DNA of 64,000 nucleotides from contig NW_026570242.1 of the NCBI RefSeq assembly GCF_019649055.1, positions 682,001 to 746,000 on the forward strand, given 5' to 3'. The position numbers and the translations under genes are program-made. The notes beneath the pieces are model-generated. The model saw nothing but the letters and a program-made list of their open reading frames with translations. It had not been told where the DNA came from and ran no database searches. Each line of letters begins with the position of its first letter. The stretch's first letter is position 1. Positions 36,053-48,183 of the stretch are shown here, one piece after another. This stretch comes from Paramacrobiotus metropolitanus. Its lineage: Eukaryota; Tardigrada; Eutardigrada; Parachela; Macrobiotidae.

Positions 36053-38067
36053 ATGGATGTCGAATCCGACAACCCATTTCAGCTTTGTGCGCTGGATTAC
36101 GATATCGTTGAAATTGGCAATCAAGTGCGCGTACTGCACAACAACATGCCAAATGAGTATCTGTCTGACATAAGGTCATGGAAGTACCCATTTCTGGATG
36201 CTTTGGAAGTATGCGCAAATGACCCGCTGTACGGTTCGGACCACGATTCGTCAAAGCGCGTTTGCTGTCTGGAACATCTTCTGGATCGTTTATTTGCAGT
36301 GATCCAGTTTTCTGGAAGTGCCGCAGAAAAAACCCTTGCCGAACGTTCCAACCAGCTGACACCCACAATGCAAGGAAAACAAAGTGCAAGTGCGATCTGT
36401 CAGACATTCGAAATGATTTTAAAGAACTGCCAGCTGCATTCTGATGATACAACAGACAAGCGAAAAATCTCAGTATCCACGCAGCAAACTGAGGACAATG
36501 AAATTAGGAGCCGAAATCCATGCAGCCGCTGTTTGGAATTGTCAGTATTTCTTGATACCCTAGCAGGGCATCTTCGAGGGATCCTTGCTCAGTTTCCAGA
36601 ATCGTATACGCAAGTAATTCCCGGTTGCAAGTTGCAAGACGAAACTGCAAGTTTGCGTTTCTTGGAATCCGTGATAATAACCCTTGCGAATATACGCCGG
36701 AGTACTGACACATTGGTGGTTTCGTCATGCACACTGCAGGACAAGGCTGCAGAATTAGATGCCGTTTTTTATGATCTTCAGAGCTCCTGTATCGGCTTTG
36801 CAAGCGAAATCGAAACACAGAATAACGAAGCCAAGCAAACAAATGCCGACAAGATGGCTTTCTCTTATGACCTTTCGCAGCTTTGCGCTGCAATTACATC
36901 CCTCAAGAGCTCTTTGAGTGTTGACAGAGAGCGCAACGAAAGGCTTTCCTTACAAATTATGAAAAAATCGGAAATCTTAACCCGGAAGCGCAGTCATTTT
37001 GCTGGTTTGGAGCAGAGCCTGTGCGCAGCCATGGAAGCACACAGAACCGAGCTGGCTGATTACGAGCAAAACTATGCCAATATTTGCTGTGAACTGGAGA
37101 AAGTTGGAAGTGCACTAGCGGAATTCGATGGATTCGGTAATAACCGAGTATGTTGCTATTAACACTTCCAATAAAAGTACGATTTGGCACGAATTACTGG
37201 CTTTTAAAAAGAATTTCGCCGTCCGTTCGTTGTGTTACGAACATAATTGCTGAATTTTAAATGTTACTTTTAGATAGGGATTGGTCCAGTAAAGCTGCTG
37301 TTTTTCAAAACCGAACCAAAGATGTCCGTGAAGAATGGCACTGCTTTCAAAAACAAATCTTGGAGCAAAGTCGTGAAATCGAGGCACTTCAGGCTGAAAT
37401 TTTTAACAGCGCTTCACGGAAGAGCAAAATCAGTTTAGGCGAAGGTGAGCCGAGTGACCTTGGAAGAAGCCGGAGCGTGGACGTGCTGGAAGACTTCACA
37501 ACCGAGACATTGCTGCACCTGGATCAAAACATGTGTGGAGATGTCGATCGACCAATAACAGAGTGCGGAACACACGTAACCACATCCGAACTTGCCGAAG
37601 AAAAGGGGATAAACACATCTCACCCAACTGACATTCACGCACTTTTTTCGGAGTTTCTGGAGATACCGGATGTGGGAAAACTGCCCGAATGGGATCTAGT
37701 GTCGGTCACTCCTGATTTCGGAATTGCCGAGCTTCCTGTAGTATTCCATTCCATACCTAATTCTGTCTCACAGAAAGAACGGCAGACACATCCGGCCACA
37801 GAAATCAAAAGGTGGTCGCCGAACGACGCAGCTAAAGTTTCTTTACGTCATATCTCGAAGTTTCCCATAAAATCAGACAAAGTTCTTGCTCGACAAAGCA
37901 TTTCCACTTCTGGTGTCTTGGTCAGACCTGATGCTAAGCCTGCTGTTAAAATCGGTTTGCCTGGTTTGCAGCCTTCTGCACAGAAACTCCGCTGTATGGT
38001 TCCCCAAAAGCCAATGGAGTCGGCATGGATCATTTCAAAGCCCACACAACAAACAGTGAGAAAATGA
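36053..38067 (+). CDS. Unrecognised coiled-coil protein
   Basis: Two exons (36053-37136 and 37274-38067) joined in phase across a 137-bp intron give 625 residues. The N-terminal third is mixed and cysteine-rich. Residues about 200-430 are strongly heptad-patterned with runs such as RERNERLSLQIMKKSEIL and FQKQILEQSREIEALQAEI, predicting a long parallel coiled coil. The C-terminal 190 residues are hydrophilic and probably disordered, ending basic. No membrane segment, signal peptide or catalytic motif is seen and I recognise no family. Neighbouring ciliary genes make a centrosomal or axonemal role plausible, but that is guilt by association only. Confidence 0.7.
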
Positions 38068-38575
38068 ACGGCTTGCAAATTGTGCACCGTATTCAACTGA
38101 TCTGTGCCGGCGTTGCATTGCTGAAGTTTATTGCATCTTTAGAGATCCTGTGGATACTCGTAAATTCTGTGCAGCATATCTATGCGGTCTAAGCGTTCAA
38201 ACTGTTTATAATTTCTTAAAGGTAGTTGTGATCACTTTTCGAACGTAGAAAACTCCAGTTGCATAGTGGGACTGTTAATAGTTTATTAGTCTGTAAAAGG
38301 TTCCGTAATTGTGGGTCCGTTTTCGGACCGCAACACGATGGCTTCGAAGGTGTGCTATGGTATGTATCACTGGGTATGTATTATTATACTACTCTGTATT
38401 TTTGTATTTTAAAAAGTTCGTAAACCTAAAACAGAACCTGTTTCTTTTGCCCTGTGTTGGGCATAAAGGCGAAATGCAAGCATTCAGTTTGCGATATTCG
38501 TCATTCTGTAAAAACTGGTAAGCAACTCCCGGCACTTTATACTATGCTGACAGTAATCGATCATTATCTGCAGTT
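38068..38575. other. Convergent intergenic region
   Basis: 508 bp between the coiled-coil gene and a small minus-strand gene. It holds short open frames without support and one TACTCGTA octamer at 38155-38162. Nothing else recognised. Confidence 0.4.
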
Positions 38576-38830
38576 TCACAATACGTCGTAATTATAAAAT
38601 GCAGACATTTCATCGAAGCTGCCTTCTCGCTGTCGATCATAACGTGCTCTATTCATTTCGTACCAGCTGACGGCCTCACTTCCTGGGTAGACGTGTGGCG
38701 GAATGTGTGGCTTAGGTTCAAAAACATTCCATTGGCACAGGGCAACGGATACGCTAAAGGTCGCTAGTAGCAGCACCGGTAACCATCGTTGCATATTTGT
38801 GCTCCTCGATCCTAATACTATTTTATACAA
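38576..38830 (-). CDS. Small secreted protein, unrecognised
   Basis: An 84-codon frame with ATGs at 38830 and 38794. Starting at the second gives MQRWLPVLLLATFSVSVA, a classic signal peptide with predicted cleavage near ALC|QW. The mature part is about 50 residues, rich in Pro, Tyr and charged residues (EPKPHIPPHVYPGS, ARYDRQREG), with no cysteine pair. It could be a neuropeptide-like precursor or a small secreted factor; no dibasic-amidation signature is present. A further exon cannot be excluded. It is transcribed divergently from androglobin, with the foldback element between them. Confidence 0.5.
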   Translation of the reverse strand: MYKIVLGSRSTNMQRWLPVLLLATFSVSVALCQWNVFEPKPHIPPHVYPGSEAVSWYEMNRARYDRQREGSFDEMSAFYNYDVL

Positions 38831-39029
38831 AATTAGCAGCCAAAACCACTGTGTTGCTTTAACTCCTAACTGATTAATGTTATGGATTTACAGCACTCGT
38901 GCACACAAGTGGTTGAAAACAGGGAAAGCTTACAGTACTTTTAATTCGGAGAACATGCTCCCCAAGTTGCACACGTTTAGGCCTAGGCAACTGTTGTTGC
39001 ATCGCCTCGTCCCTAATATGATTGCAAGG

Positions 39030-39511
39030 GCTCCCTGACACTTCGGCCGCCTGACACTTCGGCCGCCCGACATTTCGGTCGCATGACATTTCGGCCGCCC
39101 GTTCAGTTCGGGTGTAAAAAAACCTAATAATCCTAAGAAAACCAAAAAAATGTAAGAAGACCTAAAAAAACCAAAAAGCCTAAGAATAATCTAAGAAACC
39201 TAAGAAAACCAAAGAATAACCTCAGAAACCTAAGAATCCTAAGAAAACCTAAGAAAACCAAAAAAATGTAAGAAGACCTAATAAACCATAAAACATAAGA
39301 ATAACATAAGAAACCTAAGAAAGCCTAAGAATCCTAAGAAAACCAAAAAAATGTAAGAAGACCTAAGAAACCAAAAAAACCTAAGAATAACCTAAGAAAC
39401 CAAGAAAACCTTAGAAACCTAAGAAAAACAAAAAGTATTAGGCGGCCGAAATGTCAGGCGGCCGAACTGTCAGGCGGCCGAAATGTCATGCGGCCGAAAT
39501 GGCAGGATACC
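39030..39511. mobile_element. Foldback-type inverted-repeat element with 9-bp target duplication
   Basis: The left arm has four 16-bp units (39035-39098) of the type CTGACATTTCGGCCGC. The right arm has four inverted units (39442-39505) of the type GCGGCCGAAATGTCAG. Between them lie about 330 bp of A-rich tandem sequence built from CCTAAGAAA and ACCAAAAAAATGTAAGAAG repeats. ATTGCAAGG occurs immediately outside both ends (39021-39029 and 39512-39520), fitting a 9-bp target-site duplication. Tandemly repeated inverted arms plus a 9-bp duplication are the hallmarks of Foldback elements. There is no coding capacity, so it must be non-autonomous. It sits about 130 bp before the androglobin start codon. 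Confidence 0.8.
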
Positions 39512-39641
39512 ATTGCAAGGATTTGATCAGATTTTCAATATGCGTACATGATAATATGAGAACTCCCCAGGTGCGACATCCAGAACGTAATTCCTTCTTC
39601 ACACTCGGAATCAGAACCGTCAGAGAATATCAGGCTAAAAT

Positions 39642-42600
39642 ATGTCTGTAGAAACCCGTGATGCACAAAATTCGAGTGCCTCCCTTATAAGCATTTGGCC
39701 GGAATGGTCTGAGCAGGATATTTTAGGGGAAAAATGGGACGCCCAAGGAATACTGTCGCAAAGTGCAAAAAGTGCAAAAGACCCGAAAGGTCGCAGTGCC
39801 TCATTCGAAGATCCTGATGGACGGACGCGTTTGCCGCAAAGTCTTATGTCTGTCGTTCGCGACTGGAAGCGACCCCAGGAACTGTTCGGAGAAAATTTGT
39901 GTGTTGTTCGCAATGTGAACTACATCAACCTTAAGGATGCCAATTCCCATCTCATGCGCAGTGAATTAATACGGCATTTCATCAGCTATGTCACGTTCAT
40001 CTGGTTCAGTGCACAGAGAAAGAAAATTCACAAAGGATCTGTGACATCTTCAGTGCAGGCTCATCCGGTTCTCGGGCCGTTCTCAGTGGCTGTAAGCGAT
40101 GCACCTGCTAAAAGTGCAGTGGGAGGCCATAAAGAATCTAAAGTTAATCTAAGCGCAAAAGATATGATGTCTGCAAAAAGCTCTCAGCCGGATTTCGCGG
40201 TGGGTCGCCCAGCTTGCTTTGAAACTGAGCCAATGGCTGATTGGGCGCCTTGGAATTTAATTTTCGGTGGCCCGATGGTGGCCGGAAAGACGACAGTCAA
40301 AGGGGACGCCGGGCAGACTTTGCCTCAGTACAAGTATGCTGTAAGTTGCGCAAGCAAAGTTAACTTTAACTGTGAGCAAGGTGCGATACTACGTATGGTA
40401 GGGATAATCATAAACATTTATATTTCTCTCTTAGTCCCAATGGAAAGTACGCGGTGCGACTATTCTGGATGGGAACGTGGCGTAAAATAAGTGTCGATGA
40501 TCAGATACCAGTGGATGAAAATAATCACAGTCTGCTACCGATTTGCTCAGAACCCACGGAAATCTGGCCAGTTATTTTGTCCAAAGCCGTATTGAAAATT
40601 GCCGCCTTAGATTTTGGAGGAGGATTATCTAGTTCCGAATTTGGCGATCCGGCTTTTATACTGCATGTTCTAACTGGATGGGTTCCATACGTTATCTATC
40701 TGGATAATCCAAAATTTACAAAAAAATTCATGTGGAATAAGTTGCAAGCGTACGTAAGCAACAGCTTCGGTTTTCATGGTACTTTATATTTTGCGGTTGT
40801 GCAAATAGATTTGGGGTGGTGTGTTTGTAGCTTGCTTGCTGTTAACCGGAAATCTCCACCCGAGGATATCCTGTCCGCATTAGCAGTAAACTGGGACATT
40901 CGAACTATACCAGCAGTTCGAGAATGGAAGCTAGAGAATCACCCAAATAACTTGCAGAAAATTGATATCTTGCGAATGGAGCGAGCAAATGCGGCAAACA
41001 ACCTCTCATCTGCTGCTACGGCTATGGCTAGCGCTCCGGTATCCAGCCAGTCGACCGCAAACTCACTTGCTCCCAAAGCTGCTGCCCGAGGAGCAAGCGC
41101 TGTACCGCGCAAACCAGACGCAGCGTCTCCAAGTTCCCTAGTCATTCCACAGAATCCTGTACACAGTGCAGAAACACCAAAACTTGCGAAACAGCGAAAG
41201 ATGCCGGAAATATTTTTAATGGCAACGTACCGCAGTGCTCATCATGACCAGCCGATATTCGACAGAAATATACCTTCGCGTTCCGAAAACCTGTACAACA
41301 ATGGATTTCTCCGGAGCGAATCGCACCCTGTTTTCTTACGACGAATGCGGGATGTCTATCCCAGGCGGTTAGCCATCGCGGTCATTCCACGCTACAAAAT
41401 GGTACGCCCACTCAAGGTGGCAGCCCATCGGTACACGACAAAAGCAGACGGCGCCCGATTGGCCAGGTCGCATCCAGTTCGCTATATCGAATTCTTATCT
41501 TTATTTTGGAGGGAAAACGGTCGGCTAGTCCATCAGACCCCGATCCGGGCAGAGAAACTCGTAAAGAAAGTGATAGCATCGCCGGAAACTGAGATCAGAT
41601 TTAAACCGACTGACGGATATCAACAACTGCTGCCACCGTTACCAGAGGACGCTGCGTATCCACGGGTCAAGAAAAAAGTAATTCCTGTAGAGCCTCCTCC
41701 GCCGCCACCGCCTTCACCACCTCCAACACCCGTTCACGGCGAGAAACCGGGGAAAGGAAAGGGCGGAGAAGCCGGCAAAGGAGCAGCGGTTCCTGTTCTT
41801 GAGTTACAATCCCCACCACCACCAATTCGTCCACCGGCGGGAAACGCCGAGGAACTACAACGTTCCACAAGACTGTCATTCGGATCCATAGAATTTAATC
41901 AGTTTATTGACAGCCTGGAGCAACTGTACATTTTATTCAAGCCAGAATCGTTCGATCACGTGGCCTCCTTCAGCTACTATCAGCCCAATGTTGTGGATGG
42001 CCGGGTGGCCGTAACGAAGAAGAAAGGCGGAGCAGAACCAGCTGTACAGCATAGTGTGAATAATGTGGAGACAACGCGTGCCACCCCCAAGCAGGTCGTA
42101 AACAGTGTACAAACAAAGTATGGAAAAACCTTGCTAGAACTGCCGTCAGTATTTCTGTTCGTGGATAATCCTTATCCCACCAATGTTATTTTGTGCGTAT
42201 CGACGGTATCGCGATGGCCGTACGCGCCTCGAAACAGCGACTTCAAATCACAGGATCGTTTAAGTGTGGTGATGGATTCCGACGACGCGAGAAGTAAGCA
42301 CACCTCCAACAATCATCTACCGGCAAAAACACCTTGTTCACTGTAGCATCGTTATTTGCTAGCACCAGCTGCGGAAAAGCCATATCCAGTTATTGTTACT
42401 GCAAAGCGGCATAGCTGGTTGGATTACAGCGTTCAACCCGCCCTTTTTACTGTAAAGACGTCATCGGTTCAGGGTGTGTGCTACCACATACCTGCTGGGA
42501 AACATGTTTGGCGCCTAAGTGTATCGTGCCCTAATAGAAAAGAATCAGAGCCGCAAGGGTTTGTCATCAAGGCGATCAGCAAAGATCCTGTGCAAATTGG

Positions 42601-45484
42601 TGCTGAAGAACATATTCTAAAGGTCTTACTGAAAACTTCCTTATCTTATAAACATAAAAAGAACCACAAAAAATATCGATGACAAATAGGTCTATAAGTA
42701 CAAATTATTACTATTATTTATGACATACAACCCGGATAACTTTGAAACTACTGGCTAGATGTTAACGTTGTGCATACTATCTTTGCAGATGACTGGCGCC
42801 GATTCATACTATTTTACGGTAATGGCTAAAAGAATATTGGCACCACTTCTCAAATGGTGGCGCATTAATGGGACTCCGACATTTGCACATCCACCTCACC
42901 ATGAAATCATTAAACTGCTTGGGCTGGAAGAGGATGCTCCTGACAAGAATTCTCGTGGGGTATTTTTAGAAGCTATGCTTCGAGGAATATATAACGCAAT
43001 CCAACAAAATCTCAAGGATTTTTGCCATCCGAAAGCCTCGATGGCGCTCAGGGCCTTTTTTAGCGACATCACTACTACTAGCATGTTAAAATTCACTAGC
43101 ATCCATCTAATAAAGCGTGACTCAAAAGGTTAGCCATGATGACCCTTTGCGGTGTGCAAATACAACCTGTGCCTCAAATTATTTAGGCAACGCCCCAATC
43201 CCGCTGTCCAAGGCCGACACCCATGGCGGTCGTGCAACCGAAACTATGAAACGAGGTAAGCAAAAGAATGCTGATTCCTCCAGAGAAACCAAGACCAACC
43301 CGGTGGCACCGTCCAGCCTACAAGTGGAAAAAGATGTTCCAAAAAGCGCAAAATCCGTTAAACAGCCGCCTGCAGCAGATCTCACTATAAAATTTAAAAA
43401 CACACCCGAAGCTCAAAAGGCGGTGATTATGTGGGAAATGTACTTTTTCTCCATTCGAGCTAAAGCTGTTCGAGAGGCGCGCCGTTCTGGGAGTAAAAAG
43501 AAAGACGCAGTTTTGAAAATTTGCCAGGTAGAGAGAGTGAAGCATGCTATTTCACCCCTTTGTAATCTGATATCATTCCTAACAGGAAATGCTGGAAGCC
43601 ATTACCAAAATGGAGGGAAATTTTTCTGCCTGTTTTCTACGTGGGCTGTGCCGAAACTTACCTGGGGACTGGCTTGACACCGAGTTCTTCATCAGCCGAG
43701 AGAATCGCTGTGTATATAAAGATGTCTCTGGGATGTTTGCTGAATTCCTACCAAACTCCTGGCGGCTAATATTTCGGGAAACGTTTAGCGTCAGCGAGCC
43801 GGTTTTAATGAATTTCCGATTATCCATAAGTTTGAATTGCTGCCGTCTATTTGTTGTGAATAACGATACCGGTAAGCGAAAAAATTACAGATGTAGATGT
43901 ATTGTATGTAGGTACAGTGCTTACTGTACTATACCGTGCTTTAGAATTGTCAACAAAACAGTTTCTGTGGCTCTTATTAGGTGAAGCAGTCCCTTCGGTA
44001 CTTTTTCAACCCCTGCCATGCCTGTATCACCCAAACGAAGCAGGTTATACGGTTGTCGCTGAAGCCAAATCTGGCCGTTCTCCATGGCGAGGAGGATCTT
44101 GGACACTGCGAGTGATTGTTGGTCTGGACCCCTTAAAGCATGAAAGCGCCCAAGCGGATATGTTGCTGCCTAAATTTTCCAGTGCAGCACCACCGGTTGT
44201 TTTTCTTACAAAAGAGATCAGGTAATGTAAATCACGAAACAGCCTTTTCTTGTTATTTCTGCAGTCGCTTAATGGCGGTTTCTGGCAGTGACTACTTTCT
44301 GCCAGAGGTCAACAGTAGCACAATCGCCAGAGTTGTGATAAAAACCAAAACGCCATCGAATTGCACAATCAGTTTCACCACATCGGATCCGGAAGTACTT
44401 ATGGAGGTTCTAATAATACGGAAGCAGGTGGTGATGCACCGTGTAAGTATTCTGAACCGGCATATGTGCTACATCAGTTTCCCTATTCCAAAAGATTGTT
44501 GCGTTATAGGAATGGGGACGAGGTTTATGTATTGTGCCTTCGTATTACTTCAAGGAGGACAGCCAAAGCGAGCCGTACTTCCTACAGGCTAATGTGTTAG
44601 AGAATTCCTGGATACTATCTGCAGAAGACAGGAAGTTTTGCTACAGTGAACTATTAAAGCGCTCCACTGTAGAATACGGCCGAGAAACTCCCATCCCCAT
44701 CCCCATCATATCCCCAGCAAAATCAGCCAAGGAGACGCCAGGAAAGAAAGGCAAAGGAAAAGACAAGGATAAACTGGAGGATAAGTTGGAAATTAAAGAT
44801 GCCATGGATAGTGCTCGAAGCAATAGAACAAAAGATACTAAAGAGAAAGATAAACCAACAGTTTTGGATACCAGTCGCCCATACTGGGCGGTCAGGTTTG
44901 TATTGGACGCTAACGATGCGGATTTCGAATGTAAGCGGGATACGGAGAAAGACGACTCGTTGAAAGCGATGCTTACCGCCGCTATGGCCGGCGACTCTAC
45001 GATTCTTCAACGAGGAAAGAACTTCCGGGATGATTACCTGAAGAGAGCAGCAACAAATGGCTTTATTGCACCAGATGCACATGAGTATGCGGACTGGAGT
45101 ACAAACTGGCCGCGGCCTACAGGAAACTGCTTGGCATCGTTCGATTGGTCCGCATTTGTTCGACGAGGATCAGGTGAATCATCGATGGAGTATGATTCGT
45201 GTACGCACGAGCAACGCATTGCGGAACTAAGAGGACGTTACGAAGCTGCCGTAAGTACCAGGAACGAGTGGATAGCAACAGAAAGGAGGAATCGCGATGA
45301 GCAGATAGCCAGCCAGGTTCAAATGCACAAAAGCTTGCTGGAAAACGTTGTTGCGAGAAGACTGCAGTATATGGACAAGAGGGAGACGTTAAGTAAGCTT
45401 CTGGACGAGCAGGAGGGACGAACCGGGATTGTTGCGCCACCAGAGCTTCCGACGAAGACCGTCGAAAAGAAAAAGAAAAAGTAA
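39642..45484 (+). CDS. ADGB: Androglobin (calpain-like domain plus circularly permuted globin)
   Basis: Ten predicted exons, in phase: 39642-40333, 40435-40749, 40831-42293, 42363-42622, 42789-43128, 43187-43527, 43586-43871, 43981-44221, 44289-44442 and 44555-45484, giving about 1673 residues (human about 1667). The N-terminus SIWPEWSEQDI matches human ADGB. The calpain-like domain continues across intron 1 as NGKYAVRLFWMGTWRKISVD and ends HVLTGWVPYVI. A proline-rich linker follows. The permuted globin region spans exons 5-7 (MALRAFFSD; FLPNSWRLIFRETFSVSEPV), interrupted by the IQ-like segment KAVIMWEMYFFSIRAK, which has lost the usual IQ pair. The C-terminal part has ANVLENSWILS, SRPYWAVRFVL and a final coiled coil ending in lysines, as in human ADGB. 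Androglobin is needed for sperm flagellum formation in mice. The last intron boundary is uncertain, and I could not place the haem-ligating His with confidence. Confidence 0.88.
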
Positions 45485-45972
45485 AACTACCTGAATTTTT
45501 AAAAAGCTTGGTTTCGGGTTTGGAAATTCGCGCCATTATAATTAATGGTTCGCAATCCGGAGCACATATGCAAATGTAAAATGTTACTGTATCCGCAAAT
45601 AATTAGTACACCGGCTTTCGTGACATATCTTGTTATTAAGCACTGTTACGTTCGCGAAGTTGTTATATTTACATTGCACGATAATGATAATATCTAGCGG
45701 TGCTTGTACGTTTTCCGTTTACAATGAGCAGTAGCAACAAACTATAATGAACTCATGGCCAATGTGGTTTGCCTTACATGACCTTGCGCTTTGCCCGGGA
45801 GTAGTTCAGACCCAAAACAATAGAGCACTTATGGAAATGTATGTTCCTATTGAATTATTCTGAAATAACCAAATTCTAGTTTTGTAATAAGCACACTCGA
45901 ATTTTGTGGTATTGCGATATACTCGTGGAGTACTCGTAAAGTCGTAATCAACACTGAAATACTAAACCAAAC
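45485..45972. other. Intergenic region downstream of androglobin
   Basis: 488 bp of AT-rich DNA with no supported gene. It contains TACTCGTG and TACTCGTA copies close together at 45920-45938, 35 bp before a possible start codon. Confidence 0.4.
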
Positions 45973-46460
45973 ATGGAAAGTACAATACCAGCCTCAGTTT
46001 CCGGAGAGACATCGCCCCAGTCGCTGCCAGCCCCTCCCGAGCGTGTAGATCTAGTCAGCAGTCATAAGTCCCTAAATGATGTTTTCAGAGACTTTAGTCC
46101 GGAATCATTGATCCGTGCACCTTACAGAAATCTATCGATACTGTTTTTCAGTAGTTGTTCACGCCGCACACCTACCCCAGGATATCCATAACACCGCAAG
46201 AACTCTTGGATTTTCCACTGGTCAGACACTGTCCACAACCGCAGCGGCAGTTAGCTAACCGCTTTCAAATCATCCACAATGTTGTGCCGCAAGGAAAACG
46301 TACCAGGCTGCAGCTTAGAAAAGTTCAACAAGTCACTGATACTGTGTACCACTGCCTCTTAGAACAAGAGGAGCCGATAGCGGTGCGGCATTCCATAGTT
46401 TATTGTACCATTTACTCCACCAAATGCAGTATGTGTGTGTTTTCAGCAGCCGGAAGTTAA
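45973..46460 (+). CDS. Possible small gene, structure unresolved
   Basis: An ATG at 45973 opens a 72-codon frame (ETSPQSLPAPPERVD, then NDVFRDFSPESLI). A second frame, overlapping in phase, runs on to 46460 with a coding-like stretch (ISITPQELLDFPLVRH, RTRLQLRKVQQVT). A short intron between about 46114 and 46150, ending in TTTTTCAG, could join the first frame to a third one instead. I cannot choose between these, and no family is recognised. A downstream ATG at 46627 opens 37 more codons (MAARKREEFGIVYWDFW) that might be a separate first exon with a GTAAGG donor at 46737. Confidence 0.3.
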
Positions 46461-47180
46461 AAAGTTTTATCAACTTTAGTACAGTAATTATCGCCTTACT
46501 TGTATCGATATATATACCTACGTTAAGTAGTTTTATTATACAGTCTGTTAGTACTAAATAATAGTTAAAACGAATTATCCAGCGCACACGTTAGCATAAT
46601 GAATATGCCCTTAGCCGATGTTTCTCATGGCGGCCAGAAAACGTGAAGAGTTTGGGATCGTTTATTGGGACTTTTGGTTGGATAATAATATTTATCGAAT
46701 GCAGCGCACTGATAGCTCGTACGCCGGCACCATGAAGTAAGGTGTCAGCTTAGTGTACTTACCATGGTTATGAAGCCGTTCTTGATAACTCCTGCATAAA
46801 AGTTTTCAAGTCGGTAGCCCATTTGTTGCTCGTAAAAAACAATTGTTATCGTAGTCTAAGCTGTACGCAAATTCGTTTTTCCAAACAGCAAATCAACTAA
46901 AGAATAATTTGTTGTTTAAGGTATGAATGCCGCTGCTTCTGCTTTATTTTGGTAACTTTTAGTAGTACAAAGTACAAGCCGCACATACGATTTCTTGTAA
47001 ATTACAGATCGATGCCATTTGAGGACTTCTATCTTCTTCACGCTGAATCCGAATCGAAGCAAGAAATTTATAAAGAAGTTTTGGCGGTGACCTTTGTACG
47101 CAGTATAATTTCAGACTCACCATAAGGAAACTGTTCGGATGTATTGTTGCAAAGCAGAAATTGTTTAGGATGTCATTCAC
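46461..47180. other. Intergenic or intronic, nothing firm
   Basis: About 720 bp between two uncertain small genes. Apart from the 37-codon ATG frame at 46627-46740, no feature is supported. Confidence 0.3.
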
Positions 47181-47462
47181 TTAAGCCATAACTTTTGCAG
47201 ACCTTGCAACAACCAGGGCCGAACGAAGCTGCTGTATGGCACGACCTAATCTCATTGTTACCCGGGGTTCTATCTGAAGGAAACGTTGTTGCATCATACG
47301 TGCCACTTCGGGTAAACAATCGGCATGATAACAGCATAACCGAAAATGCAAAATAAGGGGTACTGTTTTAGCCGAACGAAAAATTATTTTCCCGGTGGCA
47401 ACGCCGAAGAGAGCCGGAGACACCTTTATCCGGCTTAACAATTTTGGCAAATAGTCAAGCAT
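47181..47462 (-). CDS. Possible small protein of 93 residues, unrecognised
   Basis: A true ATG at 47462 begins a 93-codon frame with amphipathic helical pattern (MLDYLPKLLSRIKVS; EVARMMQQRFLQIEPR; AIQQLRSALVVARSAK). It is rich in Leu, Arg and Val and lacks low complexity, so it looks coding. It lacks a signal peptide and any domain I know. It might be the last exon of a longer gene. Confidence 0.35.
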   Translation of the reverse strand: MLDYLPKLLSRIKVSPALFGVATGKIIFRSAKTVPLILHFRLCCYHADCLPEVARMMQQRFLQIEPRVTMRLGRAIQQLRSALVVARSAKVMA

Positions 47463-47823
47463 TTACAACAATTGGTATTGGTATTTACAATTGGTATTTT
47501 AATTAATGACGTTTTAAAGAAAAATTTAATATAACAAAAGCCGAAATAACGTTTTTTCCAGACACCGGAACTCCTGTTTTGAATTTCCAACACAAAAAAA
47601 GATCAGCAAGAAAATCTTTTTTCTTTCTGACGGCAAAAAAGCAGGTCACGGGAAATCTTACTGAAGGTATTTCTCATACTAATACAGCAGTAATTAACGT
47701 CATTTTTAACTTTTTTCATGATATTTTGTTAAATTCCTTCGTGGTATCTTGCTTACATAGGATTTTTTAAGAGATAATTATTTTCACATAATATAGTCTT
47801 GCAACTCGTACGACACTGGTATA
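47463..47823. other. Divergent intergenic region
   Basis: 361 bp, strongly AT-rich, between the start codons of two small divergent genes. It is presumably their shared promoter; no motif is recognised. Confidence 0.3.
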
Positions 47824-48183
47824 ATGCCGTCAAGCGTGAGAACGAAGCAAGCCCGTGTTTTTATACTGAAAACATATGAGGGTTCTGCTAAGACGGGGAG
47901 GGGAGTACCCGTAACCTTTCGATCCAAAATTGATAGTACTCGTATTTTCAACGTTTATGTCATTGGATTGACAGACCTCGATGTCACGGTGGTGCTGAAC
48001 ATCGAACGGCAGAGCAGAACCGTGGTCATCCTAGACTTCACTTTTCCCCTGACGGCTTACTCAGCACTCGCGGTTTCTTTGGCTGCTTTGGACGGTAAAG
48101 CTGCTACGGATTTCATTGATACTGCCAAAAGGAGCGTTGACAGCTTCGAAGGTGACCAAATTATGGAATATATTAAGCCTTAA
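47824..48183 (+). CDS. Small single-exon protein of 119 residues, unrecognised
   Basis: The ATG at 47824 follows an in-frame-free AT-rich leader. The product alternates short beta-like strands (ARVFILKTYEG, NVYVIGLTDLDVTVVLNI, RTVVILDFTF) with a helical C-terminal third (YSALAVSLAALDGKAATDF). The pattern is that of a compact cytosolic alpha/beta domain. No signal peptide, membrane span or catalytic motif is seen. It converges on the MYCBPAP gene with 208 bp between stops. Function unknown. Confidence 0.5.
   Translation: MPSSVRTKQARVFILKTYEGSAKTGRGVPVTFRSKIDSTRIFNVYVIGLTDLDVTVVLNIERQSRTVVILDFTFPLTAYSALAVSLAALDGKAATDFIDTAKRSVDSFEGDQIMEYIKP

Noticed and set aside
39113-39440. CCTAAG-rich block as interstitial telomeric repeat
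   Set aside because: The units are irregular and A-rich, and the block is enclosed by inverted arms and a target duplication, which the foldback element explains better.
40750-40830. Continuous coding through this stretch of androglobin
   Set aside because: It stays open but has a strong GTACGT donor and a TTTGTAG acceptor in matching phase. Its translation (aromatic and Cys-rich) interrupts the expected sequence, so I treat it as an 81-nt intron.
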